DNA of 7,025 bases, taken from NCBI GenBank assembly GCA_029259285.1, contig JAPDJB010000161.1, positions 1 through 7,025 on the forward strand, written 5' to 3'. Positions within the stretch are counted from its first letter, which is position 1. Every line of letters begins with the position of its first letter. Of the stretch, positions 1 through 6,576 are shown one piece after another. The notes under the pieces were generated by a model. That model saw only the letters and a list, made by a program, of their open reading frames with translations, was not told the origin of the DNA and did not search any database. The DNA comes from Candidatus Bathyarchaeota archaeon. Lineage in GTDB: Archaea; Thermoproteota; Bathyarchaeia; TCS64; B23. A program made the translations under genes and the position numbers.

Positions 1-501
1 GAGGCCCCCGACGGCGTCAGGCTGCTGGTCATGGGAACCGTAAAGGGTGGAAACACAGGCTGTATGTGTCCAGCCAACGCCCTTCTAAGAGTTTTGATGC
101 AGCATCTCCTCCTCTCCAGGGGGGAGGTCGTCGTCATGGATATGGTCGCCGGCCTAGAGCATCTAGGCCGAGGCACAGCTAAGAGGGTTGACTCCATGCT
201 CGTCGTTGTCGAGCCGACGCTGAAGTCGATTGAAACCCTCAGACGCATCGTGAAGCTGGCCAGGGATATAGAGATACCGGAGGTCTTAGCCGTGGCGAAT
301 AAGGTGAGGGATGAACGAAGCCGGAGGCTCATCGAGAGGGAGGTGGAGGACATCCCCATAGCGGCCTACATACCCTACGACCCCTCGATAGAGGAGGCGG
401 AACTCCTCGGCGTCGCCCCCCTCGACCACGATGAGAACTCCCCAGCCGTTGAGGCGGTGAGGGGTCTTAAGGAATATCTGAAGGAGCGATATGGCTTCTA
501 A
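1..501 (+). CDS. cooC: CooC-type CO dehydrogenase nickel-insertion ATPase, 3' part
   Basis: CooC is a cytoplasmic P-loop ATPase of the MinD/NifH class that loads nickel into the CO dehydrogenase active site. The frame is open from base 1, so this is the last 166 residues of a protein usually about 250-265 long; the N-terminal Walker A segment lies off the window. The ATG at 31 is internal, because family sequence already runs upstream of it. Visible family hallmarks are GTVKGGNTGCMCP with the Cys-x-Cys motif (codons 61-69), which binds metal at the dimer interface in CooC; DMVAGLEHLGRGT (from 139); a VVVEPTLKS strand; an NKV nucleotide-base motif near 298; and IPYDPSIEEAELLG near the end. It overlaps the next gene by 11 bases, which suggests translational coupling. 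A CO dehydrogenase/acetyl-CoA synthase gene probably lies upstream, but that is inference. Confidence 0.88.
   Translation, partial: EAPDGVRLLVMGTVKGGNTGCMCPANALLRVLMQHLLLSRGEVVVMDMVAGLEHLGRGTAKRVDSMLVVVEPTLKSIETLRRIVKLARDIEIPEVLAVANKVRDERSRRLIEREVEDIPIAAYIPYDPSIEEAELLGVAPLDHDENSPAVEAVRGLKEYLKERYGF
481..486 (+). promoter_or_regulatory. Shine-Dalgarno site for the CofE-like gene
   Basis: AAGGAG ends four bases before the ATG at 491 and lies inside the last codons of cooC. It supports 491 as the start and an overlapping, coupled arrangement of the two genes. Confidence 0.55.
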
Positions 502-1357
502 GGGCTTAGGGCCGAGGATCAAGGCCATCAGGGTTAGAACAGGCTACTGGACTCCTGGAACCGATTATGTCGCTGAGATCGTCGAGGCCGTCAGGGGGTT
601 GGTGAGAGACGGCGACATCATCGCCGTCTCGGAGAAGGCGATCTCAACGGCTAAGGGACTCATCGTCGATGAGGCGAGGTTTAGGCCAGGCCTCCTAGCC
701 AGGCTCATCGTCAGATTCTGGGTTAGACGTCTATGGGGAGGCCCCCTAGGTCGATGGGCCAGGCTTAGAGTCAGAACCCTGAGAAATCTTAGGCGTTACC
801 CCCTGGAGCTGGGGGCGAGGCATAAGGAGGTTGCCCTAAGATACGCCGGTCTCCTACAGGCCCTGAGGCACTACTCCGAGGGGGGTATAGACGCCAGCAA
901 TCTCCCCTACTCCTATGTAGCCCTCCCCCTCCCAGAGGCGTCGAGGGAGGCTGAGCGCATAGCCTCAGCCATCGAAGAGGAGACCGGTAAACGGGTCTCA
1001 GTACTCATCGTCGACAGCGACAAATCCTTCAGCTGGAGGAATCTCCACCTCGCCCCACGAAGGGTTGAGACCCGAGGCCTCATACACCTCGGCGGGTTCC
1101 TCACCTTCCTCCTCGGCCGCATGCTCAGGCTGAAAGCCAGAGCCACACCCGTCGCCTCAATAGGCATAGGGAACCCAGACCTCGCCCTAACGCTGGCCGA
1201 GGTAGCCGACAGGGTGAGGGGATATGGAGCCGGCAGAACAGTCTGGGAGATGGCGAGGAGACTCGGCGTCGAGCTTACAGGCGTCACATGGAGGATGCTG
1301 AGGAGGATTGAGCACCACCCCATAGCGATTCTAAGACTCCTGAAAGGTCTTAAATAG
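491..1357 (+). CDS. CofE-like F420:L-glutamate ligase family protein, divergent
   Basis: This 288-residue protein belongs to the F420 ligase family, whose classical member CofE adds glutamates to coenzyme F420-0 using GTP. Support: the start IKAIRVRTGYWTPGTDY, the strand DGDIIAVSEKAISTAKG (about residues 39-55, like the DGD...V..K..SKAEG of CofE), GGIDASN at 131-137 (CofE has NAGVDASN), an LPLPEASREAERI segment matching the LLPEDPD.SA region, and VDSDKSFSWR around 174-183 in the place of CofE's SDTFGRPWR. Residues about 63-115 are unusually Arg-rich and unlike classical CofE. The C-terminal third (ARATPVASIG..., VTWRMLRR) also looks specific to a subgroup. The acceptor may therefore not be F420-0; another glutamylated cofactor is possible. 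The family call is firm and the exact reaction is not. It lies between cooC and mtd on the same strand. Confidence 0.75.
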   Translation: MASKGLGPRIKAIRVRTGYWTPGTDYVAEIVEAVRGLVRDGDIIAVSEKAISTAKGLIVDEARFRPGLLARLIVRFWVRRLWGGPLGRWARLRVRTLRNLRRYPLELGARHKEVALRYAGLLQALRHYSEGGIDASNLPYSYVALPLPEASREAERIASAIEEETGKRVSVLIVDSDKSFSWRNLHLAPRRVETRGLIHLGGFLTFLLGRMLRLKARATPVASIGIGNPDLALTLAEVADRVRGYGAGRTVWEMARRLGVELTGVTWRMLRRIEHHPIAILRLLKGLK

Positions 1358-1360
1358 GGT
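1341..1360 (+). promoter_or_regulatory. Candidate BRE/TATA promoter upstream of mtd
   Basis: TGAAAGGTCTTAAATAGGGT resembles an archaeal BRE (GAAAGG) followed by a TATA box (TTAAATAG). It nearly matches the element before the acetyl-CoA synthetase gene at 3307-3327, with one base less between the parts. With the usual spacing of about 26 bases from box centre to start, transcription would begin near 1379, ten bases before the mtd ATG. The box overlaps the last codons and stop of the CofE-like gene, so chance or coding constraint is a real alternative. Confidence 0.35.
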
Positions 1361-1376
1361 GGGGTAGGCTTCGATT

Positions 1377-1380
1377 GGAG
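1377..1380 (+). promoter_or_regulatory. Shine-Dalgarno site that sets the mtd start
   Basis: GGAG lies eight bases before the ATG at 1389. It overlaps the alternative GTG at 1380, so it cannot serve that codon. This favours 1389 as the true start, giving MARLGFLKLGN, which begins where Mtd proteins normally begin. Confidence 0.6.
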
Positions 1381-1388
1381 TGATATCC

Positions 1389-2234
1389 ATGGCGAGGCTC
1401 GGCTTCCTAAAGCTTGGGAACATCGCCACCTCGCCGATGGTGGAGCTACTCCTCGATGAGAGGGCTGAGCGGGAGGACATGGAGGTTAGGGTTGTCGCCT
1501 CCGGAGCCAACATGAGTCCAGGGCAGGCTGAGGAGGTGGCCAAGGCTATGGTGGAGATGAAGCCTGACATCGTCTTCGTCGTCAGTCCAAACGCCGCGAC
1601 CCCTGGCCCGAGGAAGGCGAGGGAGGTCGTCGCGGAGGCTGGAATACCTGTGGTTGTTATAACCGATGGGCCGAAGAAGCTGCTGGATGAGCTGGCTGAG
1701 AAAGGCATGGGAGGCATCATCATAGAGGCCGATGCGATGATCGGCGCCAGAAGGGAGTTCCTCGACCCAATAGAGATGGCAATCTTCAACGCAGACGCCA
1801 TAAAGGTTCTCGCCGTCACGGGAGTCTATAACATCGTCTATGAGGCCATAGACCGCATCATAGAGCAGCTGAAGAGGGAGGAGAAACCAGAGCTGCCGCT
1901 GATCAGGGTGACGAGAGCCATGGCCATAGAGGCTGCAGGATTCTCAAACCCCTATGCGGCAGCCAAGGCGGCTGCGGCCTATGAGATGGCTAAGAGGGTT
2001 TCAAACCTCACAACCGAGGCCTGCTTCAAGGAGAAGGATTGGAGGGTCTATACGGCTTTGTGTGCAGCCGCCCATGAGCTTATGCGCTGGGCTGCGATGC
2101 TGGCTGATGAGGCGAGGGAGATAGAGAAGTATGGAGACTCAGTTCTGAGGAGGCCGCATCACAGGGATGGATCGCCGCTGAGCAAGCGGAGACTCCTGGA
2201 GAAGCCCTCTAAGCCTTCGCCCTCTCCCTCTTGA
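1389..2234 (+). CDS. mtd: F420-dependent methylene-tetrahydromethanopterin dehydrogenase
   Basis: Mtd is a soluble enzyme that reversibly converts methenyl-H4MPT plus F420H2 to methylene-H4MPT plus F420. It works in CO2 reduction to the methyl level, or in the reverse oxidative direction. The 281-residue length from 1389 matches the family (about 275-285). Clear hallmarks are the N-terminus FLKLGNIATSPMVELLLDER, VSPNAATPGP, EFLDPIEMAIFNADAIKVLA, NPYAAAKAAAAYEMAK, AHELMRWAAMLADEAREIEK and RRPHHRDG near the end. I see no missing domain. The last residues (SKPSPSPS) are low complexity and lie where the gene overlaps the opposite-strand frhB-like gene by 26 bases, so the tail may simply be what that overlap allows. 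It sits 31 bases after the CofE-like gene and may be cotranscribed or have its own promoter. In an archaeon with CO dehydrogenase it fits the methyl branch of the Wood-Ljungdahl pathway. Confidence 0.95.
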   Translation: MARLGFLKLGNIATSPMVELLLDERAEREDMEVRVVASGANMSPGQAEEVAKAMVEMKPDIVFVVSPNAATPGPRKAREVVAEAGIPVVVITDGPKKLLDELAEKGMGGIIIEADAMIGARREFLDPIEMAIFNADAIKVLAVTGVYNIVYEAIDRIIEQLKREEKPELPLIRVTRAMAIEAAGFSNPYAAAKAAAAYEMAKRVSNLTTEACFKEKDWRVYTALCAAAHELMRWAAMLADEAREIEKYGDSVLRRPHHRDGSPLSKRRLLEKPSKPSPSPS

Positions 2235-3252
2235 ACCTGGCGAGCTTCACCACCGCCTCCAATCCAGGCTCCACCTCGTCGAGGGGCTTAACCTCGATCA
2301 ACCCCTCTTTCTCCGCACCCCTCAGGGCTTCCTCACCCCTATCGCTTCGGACTATGACCGTCGACCATCCATCTGGTGAGCCGACGTTCCCGACGGAGAT
2401 GTCGGCCAGCTCGGATGTGAAGTCGGTGCAGTGGTGGCAGCACTCCCTGACAAGCTCCTCCATCTCCTTCAGCTTAACCTTCAGCAGGGTCTTCCCATCC
2501 TCTCCGTAGGCGAGGAAGCGGCCACGCTTGATGTCAAACTTATGAACCTCCTTAGGCTCGACGCCCTTAGACCTGAGGAACTCCATCAGCCTGCCGTAGT
2601 CGAAGGTCTCCATGCAAAAGAGGCCTACGATGAGATCCAAGGCCTTAGAGAACTTCGCCTCGGAGTGATCTCCGAGCTGTAGGCGCCTCAGGGCGGTCAC
2701 CTGGCAGGGGGTTCCAACGACGGCTACATGTTCAGCCATATACTCCTTGACGGCTGAGGCCACGCCCACGAGGGTTGGACTCGGCGTATACTTCGTCCCA
2801 GCGGCCTCCAGAAGCTCATCTAGGGTTGAGACAACCCTCGGCTGAGGCTCCCAGACCCCACTGGGCTTCAGCCCCGCGACAACTGCGACATAACCCTCCG
2901 ATAGCCTATGGGCGAGGAGCGCCGTGACGGCTCCGCCATCCTGGCAGTGTTCTCGGATCCTCTCATCCAGCGCCCTAACGGCGTAGAGACCCTTATAGAA
3001 GCCTATCTCGGATTCTCCTCCCGTCGCTCCGAAGGCCCGTTCCTCAAGGGTCTCCTTATCGAAGCTCGTCCTAGGGCAGTTGTTATAGCACATGCCGCAG
3101 GAGATGCATAGGCTGATGAGCCTCGGGGTGGAGCCCGCCATCTCTATTGAGTTTAGGGGGCAGACGGCTGAGCATCCCCCACAGCCGACGCAGAGCTTGG
3201 GCCTGATCACCTCAGCCATGAGATTTCCGAAGGCCTTAGGCCTCGATGACAT
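2209..3252 (-). CDS. FrhB/FpoF-type coenzyme F420 oxidoreductase subunit with two 4Fe-4S motifs
   Basis: This 347-residue protein is of the F420 hydrogenase/dehydrogenase beta-subunit family, which uses FAD and Fe-S clusters to move electrons to or from F420. The N-terminus carries two ferredoxin-type 4Fe-4S motifs (C21, C24, C27, C31 and C49, C52, C55, C59). The FrhB-type N-terminal domain follows, with CQDGGAVTALL at 103-113 and GTKYTPSP at 152-159, then GTPCQ at 180-184. The C-terminal domain has CCHHCTDF at 271-278 and ADISVGNVGSPDGWS. Length and layout resemble FpoF/FqoF and stand-alone F420:ferredoxin oxidoreductases. No other complex subunits are in the window, so the partner is unknown. 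The ATG at 3252 is preceded by an in-frame stop; the ATG at 3219 is an alternative start just before the first cluster. It is divergent from the acetyl-CoA synthetase gene and converges on mtd. A role in supplying F420H2 to Mtd is inference. Confidence 0.85.
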   Translation of the reverse strand: MSSRPKAFGNLMAEVIRPKLCVGCGGCSAVCPLNSIEMAGSTPRLISLCISCGMCYNNCPRTSFDKETLEERAFGATGGESEIGFYKGLYAVRALDERIREHCQDGGAVTALLAHRLSEGYVAVVAGLKPSGVWEPQPRVVSTLDELLEAAGTKYTPSPTLVGVASAVKEYMAEHVAVVGTPCQVTALRRLQLGDHSEAKFSKALDLIVGLFCMETFDYGRLMEFLRSKGVEPKEVHKFDIKRGRFLAYGEDGKTLLKVKLKEMEELVRECCHHCTDFTSELADISVGNVGSPDGWSTVIVRSDRGEEALRGAEKEGLIEVKPLDEVEPGLEAVVKLARFKRERAKA

Positions 3253-3268
3253 GATGCATCACATAACA

Positions 3269-3274
3269 CCCTCC
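3269..3274 (-). promoter_or_regulatory. GGAGGG motif in the leader of the frhB-like gene
   Basis: Read on the - strand, GGAGGG is a strong Shine-Dalgarno match. It lies 16 bases before the ATG at 3252, farther than usual. Nearer ATGs (3264 and 3259) stop after one and six codons respectively. It may be a poorly spaced binding site or a coincidence in the leader. Confidence 0.25.
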
Positions 3275-3306
3275 ATAATCCTTTTAACAATTTTACTACC
3301 CCTCGA

Positions 3307-3327
3307 TGAAAGGCCTTTAAATAGGGG
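3307..3327 (+). promoter_or_regulatory. BRE/TATA promoter of the acetyl-CoA synthetase operon
   Basis: The intergenic sequence holds GAAAGG (3308-3313, BRE-like) followed by TTTAAATA (3316-3323, TATA box). This is the best promoter match in the window. With normal archaeal spacing, transcription would begin near 3346, only a few bases before the TTG at 3351, which implies a leaderless or nearly leaderless mRNA. The core TTTAAA is self-complementary, so the same box might also serve the divergent frhB-like gene, with a start near 3294; the flanking BRE favours the + strand. Confidence 0.6.
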
Positions 3328-3350
3328 TTTTGAAACCTCTCAGATGGCTG

Positions 3351-5471
3351 TTGAACCCTCAGGATGATGGCTTAAAGGCGATCTTCAAGCCCGAATCCGT
3401 CGCGGTCATAGGTGCCTCCAGGACTCCTGGAAAGGTTGGGCATACACTGCTGAGGAATCTCATGGAATGCGGCTTTAGAGGCGATGTCTATCCGATAAAT
3501 CCCCACGCCGAGGAGATTCTAGGCGTTAAGTGCTACCCCTCCGTATTGAAGGTTCCTGGAGAGATAGAGCTGGCAGTGATAGCCGTTCCGGCGCCTATAG
3601 TCCTCCAGGTGGCCGAGGAGTGTGGCAGGAAGGGGGTTAAGGCTCTCATAGTCATCTCAGCAGGCTTCAGGGAGATCGGCAGGGAGGGCGCTGAACGTGA
3701 ACATAGGCTCCTTGAGATCGCCAGGCGCTATGGGATGAGGGTTCAAGGCCCAAACTGCCTTGGGGTCATCGACACCTATACGCCGCTGAATCTCAGCTTC
3801 GCCCCCGCCATGCCTAGGAGGGGGAGCATAGCCTTCATCTCCCAAAGTGGAGCCCTCGGGACGGCGGCCCTCGACTGGGCGATGGGGGAGGGTATAGGCT
3901 TCTCCCACTTCATCAGCCTCGGAAATAAGGCTGACCTGAACGAGGTGGACTTCCTCGAAGCCCTCGGAGGAGATGAGGCCGTGAAGGCCATCATCCTCTA
4001 CGTCGAGTCGATAGAGCATGGTCAGCGCTTCATGGAGGTTGCCGGCGAGGTATCGAGGAGGAAGCCCATCATCGTCCTCAAGGGCGGGGTCTCCAAGGCA
4101 GGCTCAAGGGCTGCTGGAAGCCATACGGGGGCGCTGGTCGGAAGCTACACAGCCTATAAGGCGGCCTTCAGGAAGAGTGGAGTCCTATCCACGGAGGGCG
4201 TTGAGGAGCTCTTCAACTACGCCGTAGCCCTCACTGAGCAGCCCCTTCCCAGGGGGGAGGGCATCGTCATAGTCACCAACGCCGGTGGGCCAGGCATAGT
4301 CTTCACAGACCTCTGTGAACGCTATGGCGTGAAGTTGGCGAGGCTCAGCCCTGAGACTCATAGGGCGTTGAGGGAGGGTTTGCCGCCTGAGGCGGCGACG
4401 GGTAACCCCATCGACGTGCTGGGCGACGCCAAGGCAGACCGGTATAGGTATGCGCTGGAGCGGGTGCTGGCCGACGGCCATGTCCATGCCGCAGCCGTCA
4501 TATTGACTCCTCAGGCGATGACGGAGAGCCTCGGCACGGCGAGGGTCATAGTGGAGATGGGGGAGAGATTCTCAGAGAAGCCCTTAATGGCTGTTTTCAT
4601 GGGTGGAGGGGAGGTTGAGGAGGCTGTTAGATACCTAAAGGAGCATGGAGTCCCCTGCTTCGACTTCCCAGAGAAGGCTGTGAGAACCCTATCGGCGTTA
4701 TACACCTACGCCAGATACTTGAAGAGGCCGGTGGAGAGGCCGACGAGATTCGAGGACGTCGACATCGATAGGGTGAGGGAGATCATTCGAAGGGCGAGGG
4801 GGGACAGGAGGGTTGTGCTCCTCCCCCATGAGGCCTCGGAGGTTGTGAGGGCCTACGGCGTTGAGGCCCCTAAGATGAGGGTGGCCACCTCGGAGGCTGA
4901 GGCCGTCAACTATGCGGAGGAGCTCGGCTACCCCGTCGTCCTAAAAATAGTCTCACCTGACATACTGCATAAGACCGATATAGGGGGTGTAGTGCTAAAC
5001 CTCTCCTCAGCCGAGGAGGTTCGCTCGGCTTATCGAGGTATCATGGCGAGGGTTTCGAGGCATATGCCCCAGGCCAGACTCTACGGAGTGCTGGTCTCCA
5101 AGATGGTTCCACAGGGGCGTGAGATGATCATAGGGATGAGCAGAGATGTCCAGTTTGGCCCCCTCATCATGTTCGGCCTTGGAGGCATCTACGTCAACTT
5201 CCTCAGAGATGTCTCCTTCGCCCTCGCACCCCTCTCAAGGAGGGAGGCCGCTGAGATGATCAGGGAGACGAAGGCCTACACGCTGCTGAGGGGGATCAGA
5301 GGCGAGAAGCCGGCCGACCTGAAGGCCTTGGAGGAGGTGATCCTGAGGGTTGGGCAGCTCTCGGTGGACTTCCCCGAGATATTGGAGATGGATATCAACC
5401 CCCTCATGGTTTATGAGGAGGGGAGGGGTTGTATAGCTGTGGATGTGAAGATAACTCTGGGAGTGGGTTAG
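3351..5471 (+). CDS. acd: ADP-forming acetyl-CoA synthetase, fused alpha-beta subunits
   Basis: This enzyme converts acetyl-CoA (or another acyl-CoA) + ADP + Pi to acetate + CoA + ATP, the main substrate-level ATP step in acetate-forming archaea. Domains in order, numbered from 3351: CoA-binding Rossmann domain (SVAVIGASRTPGKVG, about 16-30), succinyl-CoA-ligase-like domain (FISQSGALG near 163), the phosphorylated histidine in GSHTGAL (His258; His257 in the Pyrococcus alpha subunit), a third alpha domain, then the beta-type ATP-grasp domain from about 480 with HKTDIGG (His540, second phosphate relay), FGLGGIYVNFLRD and a terminal DINPLMV. At about 706 residues it is a full-length fusion with both histidines. 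Acyl specificity cannot be read. The start is uncertain: the frame opens with TTG at 3330 and again at 3351, with no in-frame ATG or GTG and no Shine-Dalgarno site. The promoter position favours 3351. The next gene begins one base after its stop. Confidence 0.93.
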   Translation: MNPQDDGLKAIFKPESVAVIGASRTPGKVGHTLLRNLMECGFRGDVYPINPHAEEILGVKCYPSVLKVPGEIELAVIAVPAPIVLQVAEECGRKGVKALIVISAGFREIGREGAEREHRLLEIARRYGMRVQGPNCLGVIDTYTPLNLSFAPAMPRRGSIAFISQSGALGTAALDWAMGEGIGFSHFISLGNKADLNEVDFLEALGGDEAVKAIILYVESIEHGQRFMEVAGEVSRRKPIIVLKGGVSKAGSRAAGSHTGALVGSYTAYKAAFRKSGVLSTEGVEELFNYAVALTEQPLPRGEGIVIVTNAGGPGIVFTDLCERYGVKLARLSPETHRALREGLPPEAATGNPIDVLGDAKADRYRYALERVLADGHVHAAAVILTPQAMTESLGTARVIVEMGERFSEKPLMAVFMGGGEVEEAVRYLKEHGVPCFDFPEKAVRTLSALYTYARYLKRPVERPTRFEDVDIDRVREIIRRARGDRRVVLLPHEASEVVRAYGVEAPKMRVATSEAEAVNYAEELGYPVVLKIVSPDILHKTDIGGVVLNLSSAEEVRSAYRGIMARVSRHMPQARLYGVLVSKMVPQGREMIIGMSRDVQFGPLIMFGLGGIYVNFLRDVSFALAPLSRREAAEMIRETKAYTLLRGIRGEKPADLKALEEVILRVGQLSVDFPEILEMDINPLMVYEEGRGCIAVDVKITLGVG

Positions 5472-5472
5472 A

Positions 5473-6576
5473 TTGGTATACTCAATCTATATAACTGGGA
5501 CGAGGTTCAGCGGTAAGACAGCCCTCTGCCTGGGGCTGATGCAGAAGTTCAGCGAGCTGGGATTCAGAGTCGGATACTTCAAGCCTATAGGCATCGGCCT
5601 AAAGGAGGTTGAGGGAGAACCCATAGACCCCGATGTCCATCTGATGAGGGAGATACTCGGCCTCAGGGAGCCGCCTGAGGTCATAACGCCCATCACCCTC
5701 GGCAGGAGATACCTCAGCGAGGTGGGCGAATGCGAGGATCTACGGCGTAGGATCATGGATGCCTATGAGGAGGTGAGCGGCGGTAAGGATATACTCCTCA
5801 TCGAGGCTCCCCCAGACCCAGAGCTCCTAATCTGCTGCGGCCTCGACGTTCCAAGCCTCGCTGAGAGATTTAAGGCGAGGATCATCTTCTCCGTCAGAGG
5901 CGTGGAGGATGAGGTGGCTGAGAGGGTCATCCTCTACAAGGAGTTCTTCGAGTCGAGGGGTGTGGAGCTCCTTGGAGCCATCCTCAACTTCGTCCCCCTC
6001 CAGCAGCTGGAGAGGATGCGGGGTGTGGTCTCTCCGATATTGAGGAGATGCGGCGTGGAGGTTCTAGGCGTCGTCCCAGATAAGAGGGAGCTGACGATGA
6101 ACACCGTTGAGGAGTTGAGGGACATCTTGGAGGCTGAGGTTCTATCCGGTAGGGATCGGATGGATAGGCTCGTCGACGGCTACCTCGTCGGAGCCATGAC
6201 CCCTGAGTCGGCGTTGACCTGGCTGAGGAGGAGCGTCGGCTGCGCCTTCATCACCGGCGGAGACAGAACAGACCTCATCTTAACGGCGTTGGAGACGATG
6301 CCAAGCGTCATCATCCTCACCGGAAACATCTATCCCTCAGTGACGGTGCTGACAGCGGCTGAGGAGAAGGGGATACCAGTCCTCCTGGTTCCCTATGACA
6401 CCTATACGACTGTTATGAGGCTTGAACACCTCGATGGGAGGATCACGCCCTCGCCGACGTCGAAGAGGAAGATACAGCTCATCCATGAGATGATCAATGA
6501 ATATGTCAATTGGAGGCGCATCCTCGAGGGCTACGCCGATTGGAAGAGGAAGGCTAAATGGCCTCCAGAAGGCTGA
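5473..6576 (+). CDS. BioD-like P-loop/DRTGG protein (phosphotransacetylase N-terminal type)
   Basis: This 367-residue cytoplasmic protein matches the two regulatory N-terminal domains of long phosphotransacetylases but lacks the catalytic PTA domain. Residues about 1-210 form a dethiobiotin-synthetase-like P-loop domain: ITGTRFSGKTALCLGL (Walker A G9-T16) and GYFKPIG parallel E. coli Pta (PTGTSVGLTS..., VFKPI), except that the lysine Pta has lost is kept here. Residues about 220-350 are the DRTGG domain, with TGGDRTD around D264, IILTGNIYPSV and VPYDTYTTV. The start is TTG at 5473, backed by GGGAG (5459-5463) nine bases upstream. It follows the acetyl-CoA synthetase by one base and is almost certainly cotranscribed. 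In Pta these domains sense metabolites, so a regulatory or ligand-sensing role for the synthetase is a reasonable inference; some relatives are labelled cobyrinate diamide synthase, for which nothing here argues. Its last 23 bases overlap the opposite gene. Confidence 0.85.
   Translation: MVYSIYITGTRFSGKTALCLGLMQKFSELGFRVGYFKPIGIGLKEVEGEPIDPDVHLMREILGLREPPEVITPITLGRRYLSEVGECEDLRRRIMDAYEEVSGGKDILLIEAPPDPELLICCGLDVPSLAERFKARIIFSVRGVEDEVAERVILYKEFFESRGVELLGAILNFVPLQQLERMRGVVSPILRRCGVEVLGVVPDKRELTMNTVEELRDILEAEVLSGRDRMDRLVDGYLVGAMTPESALTWLRRSVGCAFITGGDRTDLILTALETMPSVIILTGNIYPSVTVLTAAEEKGIPVLLVPYDTYTTVMRLEHLDGRITPSPTSKRKIQLIHEMINEYVNWRRILEGYADWKRKAKWPPEG

Noticed and set aside
913..1323. Long open frame on the - strand inside the CofE-like gene
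   Set aside because: It is antisense to a gene with clear family motifs, and its Ser/Arg-rich translation shows no recognisable fold. Strong codon bias in GC-rich genes produces such mirror frames.
1380..1391. GTG at 1380 as the mtd start
   Set aside because: The only ribosome-binding site (GGAG, 1377-1380) overlaps this GTG and is well spaced for the ATG at 1389, where Mtd proteins normally begin.
1331..1819. Long open frame on the - strand opposite mtd
   Set aside because: The translation is a Ser/Ala/Thr-rich mirror of a well-conserved Mtd sequence with no motifs of its own.
3281..3295. T-rich run (CTTTTAACAATTTTA) as a transcription terminator
   Set aside because: No + strand gene ends here; the two flanking genes diverge. 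It is more likely promoter or leader AT-richness for the - strand gene.
3657..4487. Open frames on the - strand within the acetyl-CoA synthetase gene
   Set aside because: They lie opposite strongly conserved catalytic regions, including the phosphohistidine motif, and carry no recognisable domain.
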